In this document: positions 17,179-26,095 of the stretch, in pieces | How the letters are laid out: every line of letters begins with the position of its first letter | How positions within the stretch are numbered: the stretch's first letter is position 1 | Assembly (NCBI GenBank): GCA_900316125.1 | Contig: ONBO01000028.1 | Location: 1-34,486 of the forward strand | Source: an uncultured Bacteroidales bacterium | GTDB lineage: Bacteria; Bacteroidota; Bacteroidia; Bacteroidales; Paludibacteraceae | Reading direction: 5' to 3' | DNA length: 34,486 bases | The notes under the pieces: model-generated | What the model saw: only the letters and a program-made list of their open reading frames with translations | Told to the model about the DNA's origin: nothing | Database searches by the model: none | Position numbers and translations under genes: made by a program

Positions 17179-18624
17179 TTATTTTTCAAAATGCATTTTC
17201 TTGGATATGTTGCGCTCACGGGCGTAAAATACTCTTGACACTACTAATGCTAAAAGCCCTGAGCATAGAAGCACCATGTCATATTGTTCTATAAGCCCAA
17301 GCCCTTCAGGTGCAAGCATAATATAGGATGTGACTACCATTGTCATAAATATAGCCGGTATCAATGTCAGCAGATGCCAATGTCCGTAATTGCGGTATAG
17401 ATAAGCTGATATAGCCCATAGGGTGAATACAGACAGAGTCTGATTTGACCATGCAAAATAGCGCCATATAATTTCAAATCCGTCACGGTGTCTCATGCTC
17501 CAGACAAGCACCAGGCCAGTTACTGCAAAAAGTGGCAGGCATATAGCAAGGCGTTGCAATATTTTTTTCTGACTCATATTTATAAAGTCGGCTATTATAA
17601 GCCTGGCTGAGCGTAGAGCGGTATCTCCCGATGTAATGGGCGCAAAAACAACTCCAAGCAGTGCGAGCACACCACCAGCTCTGCCAAGCCATGTGTTTGA
17701 AATAAAGGAGACAATTGAGCCGGCAGACTCGTTTGTGTCATATCCGTACTCAGAATAGTACACATTAGCGGCGGCAGCCCATGCAAGAGCCACCACGCCC
17801 TCTGTAATCATAGCGCCGTAAAAAATAGGTCTGCCCTGTTTCTCGTTTGTCATGCATCGTGCCATAAGCGGTGATTGTGTGGCATGAAAACCTGATATGG
17901 CACCGCAAGCTATACTGATAAACAACATTGGGAATATTGGCTTTATGTCTGCTGCAGGGTTTGTGTTTTGCAGACCGTCCGTTATCTCAGGTATGGCTGG
18001 CCAATTGATAAACAGCACACTTATTATACCAAAAGCCATAAAGATAAGGGATATGGCAAAGACAGGATATATCTTGCCTATTATCTTGTCAATAGGGAGT
18101 ATGGATGCCAATATATAGTATGCAAAGATTACCAAGACCCAGCTAAGCATACTAATGTGAGGTGTCATTCTTGCAAGCAGCTCCGCAGGCGTATATACAA
18201 AGACTACACCCACTAAAACCATTAGCAGTACAATAAACACAATGGCTATTCTCTGCGTATGGACGCCTATGTACTGGCCTATGATTTGCGGGAGGCTTTC
18301 TCCGTTATTCCGTAGTGAAATCATGCCGGATATGTAATCATGCACCGCGCCTGCAAAAATACAGCCTATCACAATCCATAGATATGCCGCGGTTCCAAAT
18401 TTGGCCCCCATGATAGCACCAAAGATAGGTCCGGTTCCGGCAATGTTCAGGAATTGAATCATAAAAATCTTCCATCCCGGAAGTGGCACATAGTCAACTC
18501 CGTCAGGGTTTGCTATCGCCGGGGTTTTGCGGTCTGGATCAGGTTTGATAATCCAGGATATCAATTTGCCGTAAAGCAAGTATCCAAGAATCAATAAAAC
18601 TAATGAAGTTGAAAATGTTACCAT
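17179..18624 (-). CDS. cstA: CstA-family carbon-starvation transporter
   Basis: Polytopic inner-membrane permease of the CstA family, known in enterobacteria for uptake of pyruvate or peptides under starvation. At 481 residues it is shorter than the ~700-residue E. coli protein but matches the compact form common in Bacteroidota. Family blocks are DGVDYVPLPGWKIFMIQFLNIAGTGPIFGAI split over residues about 42-72, GAVHDYISGMISLRNNGESLP, and SGFHATQSPLMARCM. About 12-13 membrane helices. Pairing with an SDR-type protein hints at a redox step on the imported compound, but that is inference. Confidence 0.92.
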   Translation of the reverse strand: MVTFSTSLVLLILGYLLYGKLISWIIKPDPDRKTPAIANPDGVDYVPLPGWKIFMIQFLNIAGTGPIFGAIMGAKFGTAAYLWIVIGCIFAGAVHDYISGMISLRNNGESLPQIIGQYIGVHTQRIAIVFIVLLMVLVGVVFVYTPAELLARMTPHISMLSWVLVIFAYYILASILPIDKIIGKIYPVFAISLIFMAFGIISVLFINWPAIPEITDGLQNTNPAADIKPIFPMLFISIACGAISGFHATQSPLMARCMTNEKQGRPIFYGAMITEGVVALAWAAAANVYYSEYGYDTNESAGSIVSFISNTWLGRAGGVLALLGVVFAPITSGDTALRSARLIIADFINMSQKKILQRLAICLPLFAVTGLVLVWSMRHRDGFEIIWRYFAWSNQTLSVFTLWAISAYLYRNYGHWHLLTLIPAIFMTMVVTSYIMLAPEGLGLIEQYDMVLLCSGLLALVVSRVFYARERNISKKMHFEK

Positions 18625-18651
18625 TTTGAATGGGTTTTAATATTTTGGTCG

Positions 18652-18682
18652 CAAAGTTACTTCAAAATTCATTAAACGCAAA
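18652..18682 (-). promoter_or_regulatory. Promoter of cstA and the SDR gene
   Basis: On the minus strand -33 TTTG (18679-18682), 19-bp spacer, -7 TAACTTTG (18652-18659). It is back to back with the antiporter promoter. Confidence 0.8.
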
Positions 18683-18687
18683 AAAGT

Positions 18688-18718
18688 TTTGTATCTGCGA
18701 ATAATATAGGTATCTTTG
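18688..18718 (+). promoter_or_regulatory. Promoter of the KefB-like antiporter gene
   Basis: -33 TTTG (18688-18691), 19-bp spacer, -7 TATCTTTG (18711-18718), ATG 25 bp later. Its -33 box lies 5 bp from that of the divergent cstA promoter. Confidence 0.85.
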
Positions 18719-18743
18719 CGCCCTAAAATATAAAAATAAAAAC

Positions 18744-21008
18744 ATGCACTTGCCCGCATTAATAAGTGACTTGGCGCTAATACTCGTCTGCGCTGCCACA
18801 ATGTCACTACTTTTTAAGAAACTAAACCAACCTGTGGTGCTTGGCTACATTGTAGCAGGTTTCCTTGCCGGCCCGTACATGCCTTTCACAGACACCATTG
18901 TGGAGGCTGAATCAATTAGCACTTGGGCTGAGATAGGCGTGATATTCATCATGTTTTCACTTGGTCTGGAGTTCAGTTTCAAGAAGCTTCTTAAAATTGG
19001 CAGCACCCCTATAATAGCCACCATACTTATACTGGTTGGTATGATTCTGATAGGAATAGGCGTGGGGGCTGCGTTCCAGTGGGGCGGCATGGACGGCCTG
19101 TATCTTGGCGGCATGATAGCCATGTCATCCACCAGTATCATAATAAAGGCTCTTGATGACTTAGGCCTGAGGCAGCAGAAATTCACATCAACCGTATTCA
19201 GTGTGCTGATACTTGAGGACATAATAGCCATTGTCATGATGATTCTCTTTGGTACGCTTGGCAAGGGTGACGGCAATGTGGACGGGAATGCAATATTCAG
19301 CAGTCTTCTGAGCATGGTATTCTACCTTGTGCTCTGGTTTGTGGCAGGAATATATCTTATACCTACCCTGCTTAAGAAAACAAAGAGATTCCTCAATAAT
19401 GAGACCCTGCTGATAGTAAGCCTGGCATTATGCTTCCTAATGGTTATCGCCGCCTCTTTTGCAGGATTCTCCGCCGCATTTGGTGCTTTTGTAATGGGGT
19501 CCATTTTGGCAGAGACCAATGAGGGCGCACATATTGACCGTATAATATCACCTGTGAAAGACCTGTTCGGCGCCATATTCTTTGTATCGGTGGGCATGAT
19601 GATAAACCCGGAGATGCTTGTGAAATACTGGCTGCCTATACTTGTGGTAACACTGGTGGTGCTTGTGCTAAGGTCTATAGTGAGCGCACTGTCATTTATG
19701 GCCGGAGGTCTTAATGTGAGAACATCAATAGAGTGCGCCATGTCTCTGGCCCCTGTGGGCGAGTTCTCATTCATTATAGCCGCACTTGGTATAAGCTTGG
19801 GAGCAATAAGCGGATTTATCTACCCTATCATAGTATCGGTGTCTGTGATTACCACATTCCTCACTCCTACCATGATAAAACTTGCCATACCTTTGGCTGA
19901 CAAAATAGAACCCATGGTGCCTGCCAAGTTCCGACTTGAGCTGGCCCGTAATGAGTCTGCGTCAGACAATTCAAGGCTCAACAAGCAATGGAGATTTATT
20001 CTAAGAGAGTCAGCCATTGTAATATTAATATACACAGTTCTAAGCGTAGCTGTTATAGAGCTGGCATATCGCACACTCTATCCATACGTCACAACATTTA
20101 TACCAGTGGAATGGGCGAAAATAGCCACACTCACCGTTACACTTATAGCACTTCTTGCATTTATAAGACCTATTGTGACTAAAGGCCTTTATGATGACAA
20201 CTACTGGAAACTGTGGCATGACCGCCAGTTCAACCGTGCTCCGCTTGTGTTCATATCGGTGTTCAGGGTATTGGTTGGAGTTACTCTTGTAACATCCACC
20301 ATTCACAAACTGTACAGCTCCCCTTGGGTGGTGCTGGGTGGCACGGCACTTTTCGCACTTACCATGTGGATAATGTCACGTCAGCTCAGCAAGGGTCAGA
20401 CACACATGGAGAACGTATTTTGGGAGAATTTCAACTCTAAGGAGGACGACGCCAAGAAGCAGCACTATGCAAAAGAGCTTACAAGCCGTAATCTTCACCT
20501 TTCTGAGATTGAGCTTCCCAAAAACTCAATATGGTGCGGTAAGAGCATACGCACATCAAACTGGGGACACCTGTACGGTGTTCACATAGCATCCATAATC
20601 AGAGAGACAGGACGTATAAACATCCCGTCTCCTGACACCCAGATGTTCCCGGGTGACAAAATTCAGCTTATAGGCACCGATGAGAATCTCACCAAGTTTG
20701 TCGACGAGTTGAAGAAAACTGAGAATTTGACAAAGAGCAAGGAGACCGACTCAAACAACACTATGGAGATGGTACGCGTGGCTATCCCTAAAGACTCAGT
20801 ATTTAACGGCAAGCGTATTGCAGAGAGCAACATACGTAATGACTTCCATTGCATGATAGTAGGTATTGACCGTGGTCTTGAGAACCTTATAAGGCCGCTA
20901 CCAGATGTTGAGATACTCTCTGGCGATTTGCTTTGGGTAGTTGGTGAGACCGCCGACATCAAGAATCTGCAACTAAAAGCTAATGAGGTGGTTGCAGTCC
21001 ATTCCTGA
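18744..21008 (+). CDS. CPA2-family monovalent cation:proton antiporter (KefB-like) with two TrkA-C domains
   Basis: Inner-membrane cation/H+ exchanger of 754 residues, probably K+ or Na+ efflux coupled to proton entry. Residues 1-~390 are the antiporter core: LNQPVVLGYIVAGFLAGP, GVIFIMFSLGLEFSFKKL, AMSSTSIIIKALDDLGL, LILEDIIAIVMMILFG and LAPVGEFSFIIAALG. A second membrane region (about 415-555) follows. Residues about 585-660 and 675-750 are two RCK_C/TrkA-C-type domains (LHLSEIELPKNSIWCGKSI; VRVAIPKDSVFNGKRIAESN) that usually regulate the channel by ligand binding. No nucleotide-binding TrkA-N domain is present. Its 3' end overlaps the TetR gene tail-to-tail by 29 bp. Confidence 0.93.
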   Translation: MHLPALISDLALILVCAATMSLLFKKLNQPVVLGYIVAGFLAGPYMPFTDTIVEAESISTWAEIGVIFIMFSLGLEFSFKKLLKIGSTPIIATILILVGMILIGIGVGAAFQWGGMDGLYLGGMIAMSSTSIIIKALDDLGLRQQKFTSTVFSVLILEDIIAIVMMILFGTLGKGDGNVDGNAIFSSLLSMVFYLVLWFVAGIYLIPTLLKKTKRFLNNETLLIVSLALCFLMVIAASFAGFSAAFGAFVMGSILAETNEGAHIDRIISPVKDLFGAIFFVSVGMMINPEMLVKYWLPILVVTLVVLVLRSIVSALSFMAGGLNVRTSIECAMSLAPVGEFSFIIAALGISLGAISGFIYPIIVSVSVITTFLTPTMIKLAIPLADKIEPMVPAKFRLELARNESASDNSRLNKQWRFILRESAIVILIYTVLSVAVIELAYRTLYPYVTTFIPVEWAKIATLTVTLIALLAFIRPIVTKGLYDDNYWKLWHDRQFNRAPLVFISVFRVLVGVTLVTSTIHKLYSSPWVVLGGTALFALTMWIMSRQLSKGQTHMENVFWENFNSKEDDAKKQHYAKELTSRNLHLSEIELPKNSIWCGKSIRTSNWGHLYGVHIASIIRETGRINIPSPDTQMFPGDKIQLIGTDENLTKFVDELKKTENLTKSKETDSNNTMEMVRVAIPKDSVFNGKRIAESNIRNDFHCMIVGIDRGLENLIRPLPDVEILSGDLLWVVGETADIKNLQLKANEVVAVHS

Positions 21009-21547
21009 CAAACAGCAGAATCTCCTTTTTCCTATCTTCAATATAGTAGTCAACCTCACTTTCATCCTTCTCAAGCCACGTGGCGTACATTGGCAGACTA
21101 ATGAAGGTGAAAGCACAAAGTGATATTATGTCCAGCAGAAGGTTTAGAGTCTCTATGGGGCGTATGACGCCCTTTTCTATCTCATGTTTCACAATGCTGT
21201 CAAACTTGTAGTACACTGAACGACGCAGCTCATTAAATGAGAAACAACGGCACATTACGGTTTGATTTTAGTATGTCAAAATAGGTTTCAATACCCTTCT
21301 CCAAAAAAGGGAAGAACTCGCCACTGTATTTGTAATTGTTTGCAAATGAGAGAAATGTCTCTATATTCTTTTTAAATATTCCCTGAAACAGATTCTCCTT
21401 AGTGCGAAAATAGTAGTGAACCAAGGCCTGATTACAGCCAGCCTTCTTAGCTATGTCAGTGGTTGACGTGCTGTCAAAACCTCGCTCCAGGAAAAGTTCC
21501 GTAGCGGCATCTAAAATAACCTGTTCAAGATTTGTAACCTGTTTCAT
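20980..21547 (-). pseudogene. TetR/AcrR-family regulator interrupted by a 1-base frameshift
   Basis: The first frame (21547 down to 21233, 104 residues) holds the TetR DNA-binding domain: ATELFLERGFDSTSTTDIAKKAG then ALVHYYFRTKENLFQGIFKK. It stops right after NVPLFLI. The continuation NELRRSVYYKFDSIVKHEIEKG to the normal C-terminus (84 residues) is in another frame. Removing one T from the TTT run (plus-strand AAA at 21235-21237) restores a single ~188-residue protein, the usual TetR length. It starts inside the last codons of the upstream activase-operon gene (23-bp overlap), so it belongs to that operon and probably autoregulates it. Either a recent mutation or a base-calling error; it has too few bases of homopolymer for phase variation. 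Confidence 0.85.
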
Positions 21548-24020
21548 ATTTCATCTGTTTTGCGTTGCTCACCATGAAGTGCAGGCGGTTGTAAATGTTG
21601 GCCTCTGAGGTACTGCTGTCAAAGTCAAGGAACAGCAGATTCATTTTGGGGAACACCTGCTTGATGCGTTTCTCCACGCCTTTTGAGATTATGTGGTTTG
21701 CAATACAGCCAAACGGTTGAAGGCTTATTACGTTCTCCACACCCTGCTCTGCAAGGGAGCAAATCTCACCAGGAAGTCCCCATCCCTCGCCAAAGTCTGC
21801 GGCAAGGTTGAGGATTGATGATGCGAGGCGTGCGTCATCAAATATGTTTGAGAACTTGCGGTAGTATGGATATGGTGCGCACACTCGGTCAAACTTACGC
21901 ATCACGTGGCGCATGTAAAAGTATATCAAGTCATTGACCCACAGCGGATTCTTCTCCTCCTTGATGTGCAGTTTCTTGTTAACGTGGCGGCTTACAAAAG
22001 TGGTGGAGAAGAAGTTAATGAGTGTGGGCGGAACCACCTCCACTTTGTTCTCCAGCAGCCAGTTCACCACATTTTTATGGCTGAACGAGTTGTATTTTAC
22101 GTAAATTTCACCCACAAGCCCTATCACAGGCACTTCTGTGTGCTCTATTATGCCGCAGAATTCCTCCACTGCCCTCTTTAGCAAGTCTGGGAGTTTCTTG
22201 CCTTTATTGGCGGCCACAAGCGGAAACGCCTCATCCATGTATTTCAGTCTGAGTCTCATGGCATCGCCCTTGTTTTTCTCTCTTACCACCGATGAGTAGT
22301 ACAGTTTGTTGATGCAGTCTGCGTAAATGATTGAATACATTACCGTTCCAGCCAGTTTGCTCCAAGCCACTTCAAAGCCGGGCTGGTTGTTGTTCACGCC
22401 CTCTCCTGTGGCAAGTGACACCACCGGTATGTCACTGTATCCTGCTTGAACCATGGCATTCTTTATAAGGGCATAGTAGTTTGTGGCACGGCACTGACCT
22501 CCTGTCTGCGTAATAATCACCGCCACGTCATCACGGTTATATTCGCCGCTTTCAAGAGCATTCATAACACTGCCCACCACAATGGTGGCAGGGTAGCAGA
22601 TGTCATTATTGGCATATTTGAGACCCTTCTCAGCGTCAACCTGACTACCCATCGGCAGATTAACCAGTTTATAGCCGCCCATGGCAAACAGAGACGGGAG
22701 AAACTCTGAGTATCCTTCCGCAAAATATGGGGCAAGCAGTGTTCTGCGCCTGTCATCAAGCCCGAATATCCTTGTGGTCTGGTATGGTTTAGGTTCTGCG
22801 AGTTCCGTCTTTGGAGCTATTTTGCAAGATTCAACCAGTGAGCGCACTCGCAGTTTGAGGGAGCCTATGTTATTTACATCATCTATCTTGAGTATAGTGA
22901 GGTTCTTTCCGTATCGACGTAGAATAGTGCTAACTTCATCAAGAATAAAAGCGTCAGGCCCGCATCCAAATGACGTAAGCTCCACCATCTGCAGATTTGA
23001 GCCTTTATGGCTGCCGGCAAAATGAGCCGCCTTGAATATACGGTTAGGATATGCCCATTGTGTGACTGCATTGAGTTCCTCATACACACCAGCGCCGGCC
23101 TCAGCCGCCACGTTCTCCGTTATGACATCGATGCCCATATCTGCTATGGCCCATGATATCTTATGCTCAATTAGAGGGTCAATATGATACGGGCGGGCGG
23201 CAAGCAGAATAACCATTCTACCATCCCTATCAGCTTTCTCAAGTATTTCAAGAGCACGTGAAGTAAGCCCCTTGAGATATGCATCCTGCGCCTCTTTTGC
23301 CTTGCGGACAGCATCTATGGCCACACTTTTGGATACGCCAAGGGTTTTAAGATAGTCACGGCAGCTCTCATACATAAGTTTCTCACTGTTAAAAGTGATT
23401 ACTGGAGAGTCAAACGGTATGCCGTAGCGCTCCTGCGGGTCAATAGAACTTCTGATAACATCGCTGTAGCCAGAGACCACAGGGCAGTTGAAACTGTTTT
23501 TTGATTTCTCATCCTCCTTGCGCTCGTAAACCACGTATGGGTAGAATATGCGGTCAACCTTCTTTTCTATAAGGTCAAATATGTGACCGTGCATGAGTTT
23601 GGCAGGGAAACAGATGTTGTCTGCCATAATGGTACGTACACCCTTCTCATACAGTTTGTTGCTTGACGGGGCTGAAAGAACCACTTTTATGTTACAGACA
23701 CTGAACAGTGTGTGCCAGAACGGATAGTTTTCATATATGCCAAGTCCGCGAGGGATGCCTATCGTGAGTAACGGCTCCTTTTCATGCACCTCCTTAGGTT
23801 GACGGGCAAAGAGCATACGGTACTTCTCAGCAAACATATTCACCCCTTTTACACTGCTCTCACTCTTATTTGAATAGACCTTCTCACAGTTGTTTCCGGA
23901 ATAGTATGAGTTACCGTTTTCAAAACGGAACACCTTTACCATACAATGGTTTTCACAACCATTGCAATTCTCAAAATGAGATTCGTACTTATTTGCTTTT
24001 AGTATATCTGACAGGTTCAT
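21525..24020 (-). CDS. Acyl-CoA dehydratase activase-related protein (DUF2229 / HgdB-like half)
   Basis: An 831-residue protein that in many anaerobes is fused behind the activase domains. It starts with a cysteine cluster C19-x2-C22-x3-C26 (NCNGCENHCMVKVFRF), a likely iron-sulfur ligand set. A DUF2229-type region follows (TIGIPRGLGIYENYPFWHTLF), and then HgdB-like stretches: VILLAARPYHIDPLIEHKIS, SFGCGPDAFILDEV, NNDICYPATIVVGSV, ITQTGGQCRATNYYALIKNA and SLQPFGCIANHIISKGV, the last two cysteine-containing as in dehydratase subunits. Role: probably works with the neighbouring activase in a reductive, ATP-driven iron-sulfur reaction; the substrate is not known. Its ATG follows the activase stop by 1 base, so the pair is translationally coupled. 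Confidence 0.87.
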   Translation of the reverse strand: MNLSDILKANKYESHFENCNGCENHCMVKVFRFENGNSYYSGNNCEKVYSNKSESSVKGVNMFAEKYRMLFARQPKEVHEKEPLLTIGIPRGLGIYENYPFWHTLFSVCNIKVVLSAPSSNKLYEKGVRTIMADNICFPAKLMHGHIFDLIEKKVDRIFYPYVVYERKEDEKSKNSFNCPVVSGYSDVIRSSIDPQERYGIPFDSPVITFNSEKLMYESCRDYLKTLGVSKSVAIDAVRKAKEAQDAYLKGLTSRALEILEKADRDGRMVILLAARPYHIDPLIEHKISWAIADMGIDVITENVAAEAGAGVYEELNAVTQWAYPNRIFKAAHFAGSHKGSNLQMVELTSFGCGPDAFILDEVSTILRRYGKNLTILKIDDVNNIGSLKLRVRSLVESCKIAPKTELAEPKPYQTTRIFGLDDRRRTLLAPYFAEGYSEFLPSLFAMGGYKLVNLPMGSQVDAEKGLKYANNDICYPATIVVGSVMNALESGEYNRDDVAVIITQTGGQCRATNYYALIKNAMVQAGYSDIPVVSLATGEGVNNNQPGFEVAWSKLAGTVMYSIIYADCINKLYYSSVVREKNKGDAMRLRLKYMDEAFPLVAANKGKKLPDLLKRAVEEFCGIIEHTEVPVIGLVGEIYVKYNSFSHKNVVNWLLENKVEVVPPTLINFFSTTFVSRHVNKKLHIKEEKNPLWVNDLIYFYMRHVMRKFDRVCAPYPYYRKFSNIFDDARLASSILNLAADFGEGWGLPGEICSLAEQGVENVISLQPFGCIANHIISKGVEKRIKQVFPKMNLLFLDFDSSTSEANIYNRLHFMVSNAKQMKYETGYKS

Positions 24021-24021
24021 A

Positions 24022-25800
24022 CTAATTGTTTTTTAGAGCATAGAGGGCACAGCCGTAGGCTCCCATAAGTTCAGGTATGTCACTAAAGCTGACATCGCAG
24101 CCTGTAAGCAGTTCAAGGGCGCGTACTATGCTGTGATTGCGGAACGTGCCACCCTGCACTACTATTTTATCTCCCAGTTCAGATGTCTTTTTGAGTTTCA
24201 GCACCTTGTAGAGCCCGTTCTTTATGACTGAGTAGCTGAACCCGGCGGCGATATCCTCCACGGGAGCGCCTTCACGCATGGCCTGCTTAACCTTTGAGTT
24301 CATAAACACGGTGCATCTGGTACCAAGGTCATACGGATGCTGCGCCAGACAGCTCAGATGAGCGAATTCAGCCACCTTGTAGCCAAGCATATTGGCAAAG
24401 GTTTCAATAAATGAGCCGCAACCTGAAGAGCAAGCCTCATTTATTTCAATACGGTGAATAGTGCCGTTCTCAGCAAATATGGCCTTCATGTCCTGACCGC
24501 CTATGTCCATTACAAATGTAACATCTGGAGCCACCTGGCAGGCCGCCGAGAAGTGCGCCATGGTCTCCACAATGCCATAGTCCATATTAAAGGCGTTTTT
24601 AAGCAGATTCTCACCATATCCCGTAACACAACTTGCCACAATGTTAACATTCTGAGGATTTGAGGCGGCTGCGTTTAACCTGCCTAAAGCCTCATAGAAC
24701 GTGTTGAAACTGTCTCCATTATTTCTGCAATAATCAGTGTAAACAAGTTCTCCCTTGGAGTTTAGCAGCACCAGTTTTGTTGTGGTGGAGCCTGAGTCCA
24801 CACCTAAGAAGTAATCCGCCTTACTATCTGTACAGAATTCTGCACGGGGGACTTTATATATCTGTTTGCTCTCAAGCCACTCCCTATATGAAGTTTCAGA
24901 GCCAAAAAGAGGCTCTAGCCTGCTTGCTAGATTAATTTCAATCTTCTCCTTACCAAACATTATGTTATATGCCAGACGTCTGAGTTCAATCCCTTCATCG
25001 GCGTTACTCTCAGCCATAAGAGCGCAGCCCATGGCTGGAACTATCTGGGCGTTCTCCGGTAGCAGGCAATCTCCCGCATTCACCTTCAGCACGCGCTCAA
25101 AATGTTTTTTCAGTTCAGGCAGGAATGCAAAAGGGCCTCCGCACATAAACACCTTAGGCTGTATATCCATACCTCTTGCCAGTGACGCCACCACCTGCAG
25201 AGCTACGGCGTTAAACACAGAAGCGGCTATATCAGCCTTGCTCACCTTGCGGCTAATAAGGTTCTGTATGTCAGTCTTAGAAAAGACTCCGCACCTTGAT
25301 GCTATAGGGTATATGTTTTCTGATTTGGCTGCAAGTGTGTTCAGTTCTGAAGTGTCCACGCCAAGCAAGGTGGCTGTCTGGTCTATAAATGCGCCTGTAC
25401 CGCCCGCACAACTGCCGTTCATTCTAATGTCAGGCACCTTGCCCTCCTCAAAGAATATCATCTTGCTATCCTCACCACCCATGTCAATAAATGTATGCAC
25501 TTCAGGATATCGCCTTTTTACGGTCTCAGCGGCTGCCACCACCTCCTGCACAAACCTCAGCCCCATGCGTTCAGCGTAACCCATTCCCACTGAGCCTGTT
25601 ATAACCAGGTCAAGCACGCAGTTGCCAAGCTTATTGTAAATACTGCGAATCACATCAGACGCCGTGGCCCTGATGTTTGCGTTATGGCGGCGGTAATCAG
25701 AAAACACTAACTCTCCATTCTTGTCAAGAATGGCCACCTTAAGCGCGGTGGAGCCCATATCCACTCCAAAGCTATATCTATTTAATCTTGAAATCCCCAT
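24022..25800 (-). CDS. Tandem BadF/BadG/BcrA/BcrD-type ATPase (2-hydroxyacyl-CoA dehydratase activase-like)
   Basis: A 592-residue ASKHA-fold protein with two activase domains in one chain. Domain 1 (about 10-270) has [26 protein letters not shown], and cysteines C131 ([11 protein letters not shown]) and C170 ([12 protein letters not shown]). Domain 2 (about 330-590) has [27 protein letters not shown]457 ([11 protein letters not shown]) and C496 ([11 protein letters not shown]). In HgdC the equivalent two cysteines of each of two subunits hold one [4Fe-4S] cluster, so this chain should form an internal pseudodimer with its own cluster. In related organisms these domains are often fused to the downstream HgdB-like half; here they are separate genes. 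It is the first gene of the activase-HgdB-TetR operon. Confidence 0.9.
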   Translation of the reverse strand: MGISRLNRYSFGVDMGSTALKVAILDKNGELVFSDYRRHNANIRATASDVIRSIYNKLGNCVLDLVITGSVGMGYAERMGLRFVQEVVAAAETVKRRYPEVHTFIDMGGEDSKMIFFEEGKVPDIRMNGSCAGGTGAFIDQTATLLGVDTSELNTLAAKSENIYPIASRCGVFSKTDIQNLISRKVSKADIAASVFNAVALQVVASLARGMDIQPKVFMCGGPFAFLPELKKHFERVLKVNAGDCLLPENAQIVPAMGCALMAESNADEGIELRRLAYNIMFGKEKIEINLASRLEPLFGSETSYREWLESKQIYKVPRAEFCTDSKADYFLGVDSGSTTTKLVLLNSKGELVYTDYCRNNGDSFNTFYEALGRLNAAASNPQNVNIVASCVTGYGENLLKNAFNMDYGIVETMAHFSAACQVAPDVTFVMDIGGQDMKAIFAENGTIHRIEINEACSSGCGSFIETFANMLGYKVAEFAHLSCLAQHPYDLGTRCTVFMNSKVKQAMREGAPVEDIAAGFSYSVIKNGLYKVLKLKKTSELGDKIVVQGGTFRNHSIVRALELLTGCDVSFSDIPELMGAYGCALYALKNN

Positions 25801-25815
25801 TGCAATTAATTGAGT

Positions 25816-25837
25816 TATTTAATAGACCTATTAAATA
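25816..25837. promoter_or_regulatory. Perfect palindrome, candidate TetR operator
   Basis: Arms TATTTAATAG and CTATTAAATA separated by AC, 10+2+10 bp with no mismatch. It lies between the -7 box of the activase promoter and the ATG, covering the predicted transcription start, where a repressor would block RNA polymerase. The TetR gene at the end of the same operon is the obvious candidate partner (inference). Confidence 0.65.
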
Positions 25838-25842
25838 CAGCG

Positions 25843-25873
25843 CAAAGATATATTAATAATTCCGTTTTACAAA
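25843..25873 (-). promoter_or_regulatory. Promoter of the activase operon
   Basis: On the minus strand -33 TTTG (25870-25873), 19-bp spacer, -7 TATCTTTG (25843-25850). It is divergent from the tRNA-Pro(GGG) promoter and overlaps the latter's -33 region. Confidence 0.85.
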
Positions 25874-25888
25874 ATAAAAAAATTGCAT

Positions 25889-25896
25889 TAACTTTG
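25889..25896 (+). promoter_or_regulatory. -7 element of the tRNA-Pro(GGG) promoter
   Basis: TAACTTTG, 10 bp before the tRNA. A weak -33 (TTTA, 25866-25869) lies 19 bp upstream and shares sequence with the divergent activase promoter. Confidence 0.65.
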
Positions 25897-25906
25897 CACC
25901 CGCAAA

Positions 25907-25984
25907 CGGGATGTAGCTCAGCCCGGTTAGAGTACGCGTCTGGGGGGCGCGTGGTCGCTGGTTCGAATCCAGTCATCCCGACCA
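25907..25984 (+). tRNA. tRNA-Pro (anticodon GGG)
   Basis: Acceptor CGGGATG/CATCCCG with discriminator A and an encoded CCA (25982-25984), D-stem GCTC/GAGT, anticodon stem CGCGT/GCGCG (one G-T pair) around loop CTGGGGG (anticodon GGG), T-arm CTGG-TTCGAAT-CCAG. It decodes CCC and CCU. Unlike the CGG isoacceptor at 14556, the CCA end is genomic. Confidence 0.96.
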
Positions 25985-26027
25985 AACAAACAGAGGTCTG
26001 CCCAAAAGGCAGACCTCTGTTTGTTTG
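25983..26027 (+). terminator. Terminator of tRNA-Pro(GGG), 20-bp perfect hairpin
   Basis: The arm at 25983-26002 is exactly complementary to 26008-26027 with loop CAAAA; the distal arm ends TTTGTTTG. The proximal arm begins in the tRNA CCA, so the hairpin probably also marks the 3' processing point. The rsmG gene converges from the right. Confidence 0.85.
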
Positions 26028-26030
26028 AGC

Positions 26031-26093
26031 TGCCTACCAGCGGTAGTGTATCTGGATCACCGAGCGGTAGCGAGGTAATCCAGCCTACCAGCG
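26031..26093. repeat. Palindromic repeat module, copy 2
   Basis: An 11-bp direct repeat (GCCTACCAGCG) at 26032-26042 and 26083-26093 brackets a 32-nt imperfect palindrome at 26052-26083: arms CTGGAT-C-ACC and GGT-A-ATCCAG around GAGC-GGTA-GCGA. The left repeat itself forms CTACC-AGC-GGTAG (26034-26046). Same length and layout as the module at 14764-14838. It fills the space between the tRNA terminator and the rsmG stop. Confidence 0.85.
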
Positions 26094-26095
26094 AA

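Noticed and set aside
21230..21245. Programmed frameshift in the TetR gene
   Set aside because: The context AUU UAA U lacks a slippery or stimulatory signal such as the prfB CUUUGA with an upstream SD-like element; a simple base insertion explains it.
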